Positions 51,508-55,392 of a stretch of 55,392 bases of DNA are shown here, piece after piece. Every line of letters starts with the position of its first letter. Position 1 is the stretch's first letter. Origin of the DNA: Francisellaceae bacterium UBA6186 (GTDB lineage: Bacteria > Pseudomonadota > Gammaproteobacteria > UBA6186 > Azoamicaceae); assembly GCA_002422785.1 (NCBI GenBank), contig DITK01000014.1, forward strand, positions 1 through 55,392, written 5' to 3'. Both the position numbers and the translations under genes were made by a program. The notes under the pieces were generated by a model. It saw nothing but the letters and a program-made list of their open reading frames with translations. It was not told the DNA's origin and ran no database searches.

Positions 51508-54500
51508 ATGCCAAGGATTGCGCACCACTTTTATAACTATAAAAAAAATCAAGTTATTAATCGAAAAGTATTAGCCATATTTTTAATAGGGCAAGCTGTA
51601 ACCAGTAATGCTTGGGGAGTAAATATTGGTGGCGGTGTAGATACCATCGGAACTACTGCTAATGCTCCATATCTTATAACGGCAGGAACAAATGGTAAAT
51701 TTACTGTGGATCCTAGCATTACAGTATCTGTAACCAACGCATCAGTAATTAAAGCTAATGGTGTCGAGCCTGCTGATCCAGCAGTACCTGATGCTGTTAC
51801 TGTTAATACTCTTGGTGATTATAATATTAATATTAGTGGTATTTTAACCACGTTCTTTAATCCGGTGCCAACTGTTAAACCTCCAGTAATAGATATGAGA
51901 TCGGCGGTTACCGCAGGAACTATCACTATCATCAATGGTTATGGAGTTGTGCCAGTAGGTAGTAAGAGCCGTATTTATACAGGAAAAGGTAGTCCGATAA
52001 CTGTTGTTCCTGATGCGGTAGCTATAGATTTTACTGGGGCCACAGCTAAATTAGTTTTAACTCAAAATGATACCAATCAACGCGGTAATTCTATTGATGG
52101 CAATATATTAGGCGGTAATGGTGGCGATACCATTACTCTAAATGGCGGATCCATTAATGGCAACATTATTTTCGGTACTGGCGATAATACATTTAATCTA
52201 TATGGACCTGCGGCTTTACATGGTTCTATTAATGTTCCCAGCGGATCTGGTAGTAATACTATAAATATAATTGGCAGCAATCCAGTTGTTACTGGCACTA
52301 TTACCATGCAGGCTGGCGGTGCTAATGTTTTAAATGTAGGTACCAACCAAAATGTTACAACTTATACTGTTGGAGATAATGTTACTAATATACAAACTAT
52401 TAATGTACTTACTTCTGCAGCAAACCCTGGTACTAGCTTTTCTGTTGCTAAACAGATCACAGGAGTTGCAAGCTTTTTTGCTGATTATAATACCACTACT
52501 AATATCAATGGAGGCAGTATAGTTGCAAGTTCAACTTCTTCTACCACAGATGCAACAGGATTAAATAATGGCGGCACGTTAATTATCGATAATAACGGTA
52601 AGATATCCGGATTAGATATAGTTAACAATGGATTAATTACTGTTCGCAATAATAGTAATATTAATATTAAGACATTATTTACCAATAATGATACTTTAAA
52701 TATTCAAAATAATTCAGATCTTTCTGGGGTAACAATAAATGAAGCAAATTTAACTAATGCCAGCGGTAGAACTATTACTGTTGACAATAATGCTACCATT
52801 GGTAAAAACTATGTTTTAGCAACAGTTACCAATAAAGGTATTATAAATAATAATGGTAGTATAAATATTAATTCTTTGGTTAACGATAGCGCAGGTACAG
52901 TTATGGTTAATAGCGGATCTACTCTTACTGCAATTGAGACCATAACTAACAATGGAATTTTAAATATAGCAAATGCTAGTACAGTGTCTGCAGCTGGGAT
53001 CACTCAATCAGGAACTATGACTATAGCCGGCACTGTAAATTCACCAATAACTTTCCCAGCTGCCGGTAATTTATTAACTATTAATGGCGGTGCCACTAAA
53101 GATATCATCGGTAGTACTGGGATAGATATAATTAATATTAATGGCCCCGTTAGTACTGGTGGAAATATTAGCCTTGTTAACAATATTAATTTACTTAGCG
53201 GCGTTTTTACAGTCAAAAATAATATAACCGGATTAAGTGGTAAGTTGAGCAATGCTGTTGGAACCACCATTAATATTGCACAAGGAGATATATCTGGTGG
53301 TGGCATGATAAAAAATCTAGGAACTTTAATAGTTTTTAAAAATGCTAGTGAAGGAACTATTGGAGCAACAAAATCAATGGGTAATGTTGATAATTACGGT
53401 ACTTTTATAGCTGCTGCTGGAGATGTGTCTGTTAATAACTTTAACAACAAGTTGCCAGTTTCCAGGTTAGAGATTAGTTCTGGAAATATGAGTGTTAATT
53501 CTTTAATAAATAATGTAGGAAATATATCGATTTCTGGAGGAGATTTGTCAACCACTATAATCGTTGATAAGGAAGCCGTTTTACCTGAAAATTATGGGGT
53601 ATTTACTAATGGTGCCAATCAAACTATCACTGTCTCAGAAGCTGGAACAATCGGATCAGTTACGCCATTTACCCTAGCTACTAATAAGGGCATTATTAAT
53701 ATTAAAGATAGAGCAGTTGTGCATTTTGTTGCATTTAACAATAGTCACGGTCAAAATAACAATAATTCACCTGTTACACTAAATATTACTGGTGGGCAAT
53801 TATTAATTGGCAACACTCAAGATTCAAGTAGTAGTATGCAAAATAAGCTTGGAACTATAACTATTAGCAGTGTTTTTGACAATGCAGGTGATTTATCTAG
53901 TGCAAGTTATGATTTTCCTACGGATTTAACAAATCATCCTTATCAAACTATAAATGTTTTAGGAGCTGGCACTATTGGTAACAACTTTCCACTAGGAAAC
54001 ACTATTAATAACGGTATAATTAATGCTAGTGGGGGTAATATATTTATTGGAGATATTACTAATGGAGATGCCGAATATAATTATAGAGCGATATTAAATA
54101 TAACCCAAGGTACAGTGTTCGCTGGCAATATTTCTAATACTTTAGGAAATATTAGTATTTTTAATACCACGGACGATTTAGGAAATAATTATCTCGGAGA
54201 TCTTTCAAGTCGCAGCCTTGATCATGCGACTGCCAGCAGTTTGAGTAATTTAGAAAATCAAGTGGTAAATGTAGTAACAGGTACAATTGGAGCTAATGGT
54301 CCACTTGGTGCAATTAGTAATCATGGTGTTATGAATATCAATAATAATATTAATGTAGGTACATTAGATAATGCATCATCTAATGCTGTTTTCAATCTTA
54401 CTGGAGGCATAGCAAGAACATCTAATATTACTAACCATGGTAATTTGATAATTATATCTAGTGGCGGTAACACCGATTTATCTAGCATAAACCCATTAAC

Positions 54501-55392
54501 CCCTAGCACTGTAACTAATAACTCTACTATAAGTGTTTTAGGTGCTGGAACAATAGGTGCTAATAGTTTATTAGGTTTTATTGATAATTCCGGAATAATT
54601 AATGCTAGTGGTGGCAATGTATCTGTTGGTGATTTTAATAATTTATCTCAAAATTCCATATTTAATATCACATCGGGAAATATAAAAATCGGAAACATAA
54701 CCAATAGTTTGGGTAGCATAACTATTGATGGTGGAGATGTTTCTAGTATTAATGCTAGTAATCACAGTTTTTTAACCAATGGATCACAACAAATTATCAC
54801 CATATCTGGCAACGGTACTATCGGTAATGCTTCAGAGCGTGCTTTAGGAGAAATAAATAATTACGGCATATTTAATGCTTATGGTGGTAATATAACTATA
54901 GATAGTTTTAGAAACAGTAAAACTGGCAGTATCAGTGTAGGTGGTTCTTTAGATCTGCAAAGCGGAACCATGTCTGTTGGTAGCATTAATAATTATTTCG
55001 GCAACATAATTATCGGCGGTGGGGATTTATCTGGAATTAATCCAAATTCGGCTACGCTAGAAAATGGATCTAATCAAGTAATAACTATTAGTGGTACAGG
55101 TACTATAGGTAGCACTAATCGACTTGGTCCAATTATTAATCAAGGTACAATTAATGCTAATGGTAGCAATATTTCTGTTGGTGATTTTACCAATAATTCC
55201 GCTACCGCTCTATTAAATATTACCAATGGCAACATATCGACTGGAGATATAAATAATATTGTAGGTACCATAAAAATAGGTGATGCCAGTACAGCTGGTG
55301 ATTTATCTGGTATATCAAATTTTACTAGCAGTTTAACCAATGCAAGCAATCAAACCATAGAAATTGGTGGTTTTGGCACTGTTGGTGCGCAT
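51508..55392 (+). CDS. Large repetitive secreted or surface protein (autotransporter/adhesin-like), incomplete at window end
   Basis: An open frame of exactly 1295 codons runs from the ATG at 51508 (ggag upstream) to the last base of the window without a stop. The N-terminus has an extended signal-peptide pattern, basic then 'VLAIFLIGQAVTSNAWG'. The rest is rich in Asn, Gly, Ile, Thr and Ser. It is made of short beta-strand-like turns ('NNGGTLIIDNNGKISG', 'INASGGNIFIGDI') of the type found in beta-helical passenger domains. At least eight GTIG/GTVG motifs recur every 89-108 residues. No C-terminal barrel or other anchor can be seen because the gene continues beyond the window. An adhesin or autotransporter is inferred. 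Confidence 0.8.
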   Translation, partial: MPRIAHHFYNYKKNQVINRKVLAIFLIGQAVTSNAWGVNIGGGVDTIGTTANAPYLITAGTNGKFTVDPSITVSVTNASVIKANGVEPADPAVPDAVTVNTLGDYNINISGILTTFFNPVPTVKPPVIDMRSAVTAGTITIINGYGVVPVGSKSRIYTGKGSPITVVPDAVAIDFTGATAKLVLTQNDTNQRGNSIDGNILGGNGGDTITLNGGSINGNIIFGTGDNTFNLYGPAALHGSINVPSGSGSNTINIIGSNPVVTGTITMQAGGANVLNVGTNQNVTTYTVGDNVTNIQTINVLTSAANPGTSFSVAKQITGVASFFADYNTTTNINGGSIVASSTSSTTDATGLNNGGTLIIDNNGKISGLDIVNNGLITVRNNSNINIKTLFTNNDTLNIQNNSDLSGVTINEANLTNASGRTITVDNNATIGKNYVLATVTNKGIINNNGSININSLVNDSAGTVMVNSGSTLTAIETITNNGILNIANASTVSAAGITQSGTMTIAGTVNSPITFPAAGNLLTINGGATKDIIGSTGIDIININGPVSTGGNISLVNNINLLSGVFTVKNNITGLSGKLSNAVGTTINIAQGDISGGGMIKNLGTLIVFKNASEGTIGATKSMGNVDNYGTFIAAAGDVSVNNFNNKLPVSRLEISSGNMSVNSLINNVGNISISGGDLSTTIIVDKEAVLPENYGVFTNGANQTITVSEAGTIGSVTPFTLATNKGIINIKDRAVVHFVAFNNSHGQNNNNSPVTLNITGGQLLIGNTQDSSSSMQNKLGTITISSVFDNAGDLSSASYDFPTDLTNHPYQTINVLGAGTIGNNFPLGNTINNGIINASGGNIFIGDITNGDAEYNYRAILNITQGTVFAGNISNTLGNISIFNTTDDLGNNYLGDLSSRSLDHATASSLSNLENQVVNVVTGTIGANGPLGAISNHGVMNINNNINVGTLDNASSNAVFNLTGGIARTSNITNHGNLIIISSGGNTDLSSINPLTPSTVTNNSTISVLGAGTIGANSLLGFIDNSGIINASGGNVSVGDFNNLSQNSIFNITSGNIKIGNITNSLGSITIDGGDVSSINASNHSFLTNGSQQIITISGNGTIGNASERALGEINNYGIFNAYGGNITIDSFRNSKTGSISVGGSLDLQSGTMSVGSINNYFGNIIIGGGDLSGINPNSATLENGSNQVITISGTGTIGSTNRLGPIINQGTINANGSNISVGDFTNNSATALLNITNGNISTGDINNIVGTIKIGDASTAGDLSGISNFTSSLTNASNQTIEIGGFGTVGAH
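53353..55386 (+). repeat. Degenerate long repeats in the adhesin-like gene
   Basis: In-frame GTIG or GTVG motifs begin at 53353, 53644, 53968, 54280, 54547, 54814, 55099 and 55375, with spacings of 267-324 bp. Most are followed by an LG-x-I-x-N-x-G-x-I/M-N-A/I pattern and 'GGNISVGD'-like text. This shows an expanded ~90-108-residue unit. Confidence 0.8.

Noticed and set aside
52077..55349. Several minus-strand open frames of 60-100 codons in the adhesin region
   Set aside because: They are antisense to the continuous plus-strand frame. Their Pro/Leu/Ile-rich text is the complement of the Asn/Gly/Ile repeats.
1..55392. CRISPR array
   Set aside because: No series of identical short repeats with regular unique spacers was seen. 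The only regular repeats are in dotL, ftsK and the adhesin-like gene.

Overview
The window is strongly AT-rich gammaproteobacterial chromosome. The best guess is a host-associated, Legionellales-like bacterium (Coxiella/Rickettsiella/Legionella relatives). The main evidence is a cluster of Dot/Icm type IVB secretion genes (dotJ/icmM, icmT, dotB, dotC, dotD, icmS, dotM/icmP, dotL/icmO). Typical gammaproteobacterial orders support this: smpB-ssrA next to rnfH-bamE-fur, and trxB-ftsK-lolA-serS. No species name is claimed.

Layout. 1-3.8 kb: ferrous iron uptake feoA-feoB, then rmuC. 4.1-15.0 kb: a defence-like accessory block. It holds a large SF1 helicase with a C-terminal phospholipase-D nuclease motif (Mokosh type II-like architecture), an intact Fic protein preceded by TGTCGA inverted repeats, a SAP-domain protein, a decayed second copy of the fic upstream region and gene, and a complete type I restriction-modification operon hsdM-hsdS-hsdR. 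The block ends 2 bp from the 3' end of the tmRNA gene, a classic island insertion site. 15.0-22.6 kb: core genes ssrA, smpB, rnfH, bamE, fur, a pair of M16 peptidases (one active, one without its zinc site), an M23 peptidase, tadA, tRNA-Val(GAC) and a TPR protein. 22.9-27.7 kb: a three-gene operon encoding a coiled-coil protein, an 897-residue polymorphic-toxin-like protein and an overlapping immunity-like gene, followed by a broken ISAs1-family transposase. 27.8-29.6 kb: aspS. 29.6-36.9 kb: the Dot/Icm genes in two divergent operons, dotD-dotC-dotB-icmT-dotJ leftward and icmS-dotM-dotL rightward. 37.1-38.1 kb: an Ala/Pro-rich protein of unknown role. 38.1-42.6 kb: NhaD and CPA1 sodium/proton antiporters flanking metI and a metN in which essentially every ATPase motif is degenerate. 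42.7-51.4 kb: an AddB-type iron-sulfur nuclease, trxB, ftsK, lolA, serS and an HD-GYP-like protein with altered metal ligands. From 51.5 kb to the window end: the N-terminal 1295 codons of a large repetitive secreted or surface protein that continues past the window.

How the parts fit. The Dot/Icm genes supply the coupling complex (DotL, DotM, IcmS), outer-membrane core lipoproteins (DotC, DotD), an ATPase (DotB) and small inner-membrane parts (IcmT, DotJ). The rest of the apparatus, including icmQ, is not in the window. The helicase-PLD gene, Fic, SAP protein and type I R-M genes form a probable anti-phage or anti-plasmid island. The toxin-immunity operon suggests interbacterial competition, and whether it uses the Dot/Icm system is open. 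The items most worth a second look are the toxin operon, the catalytically degenerate MetN, the fic duplication with its operator-like repeats, and the helicase-PLD gene beside ssrA.
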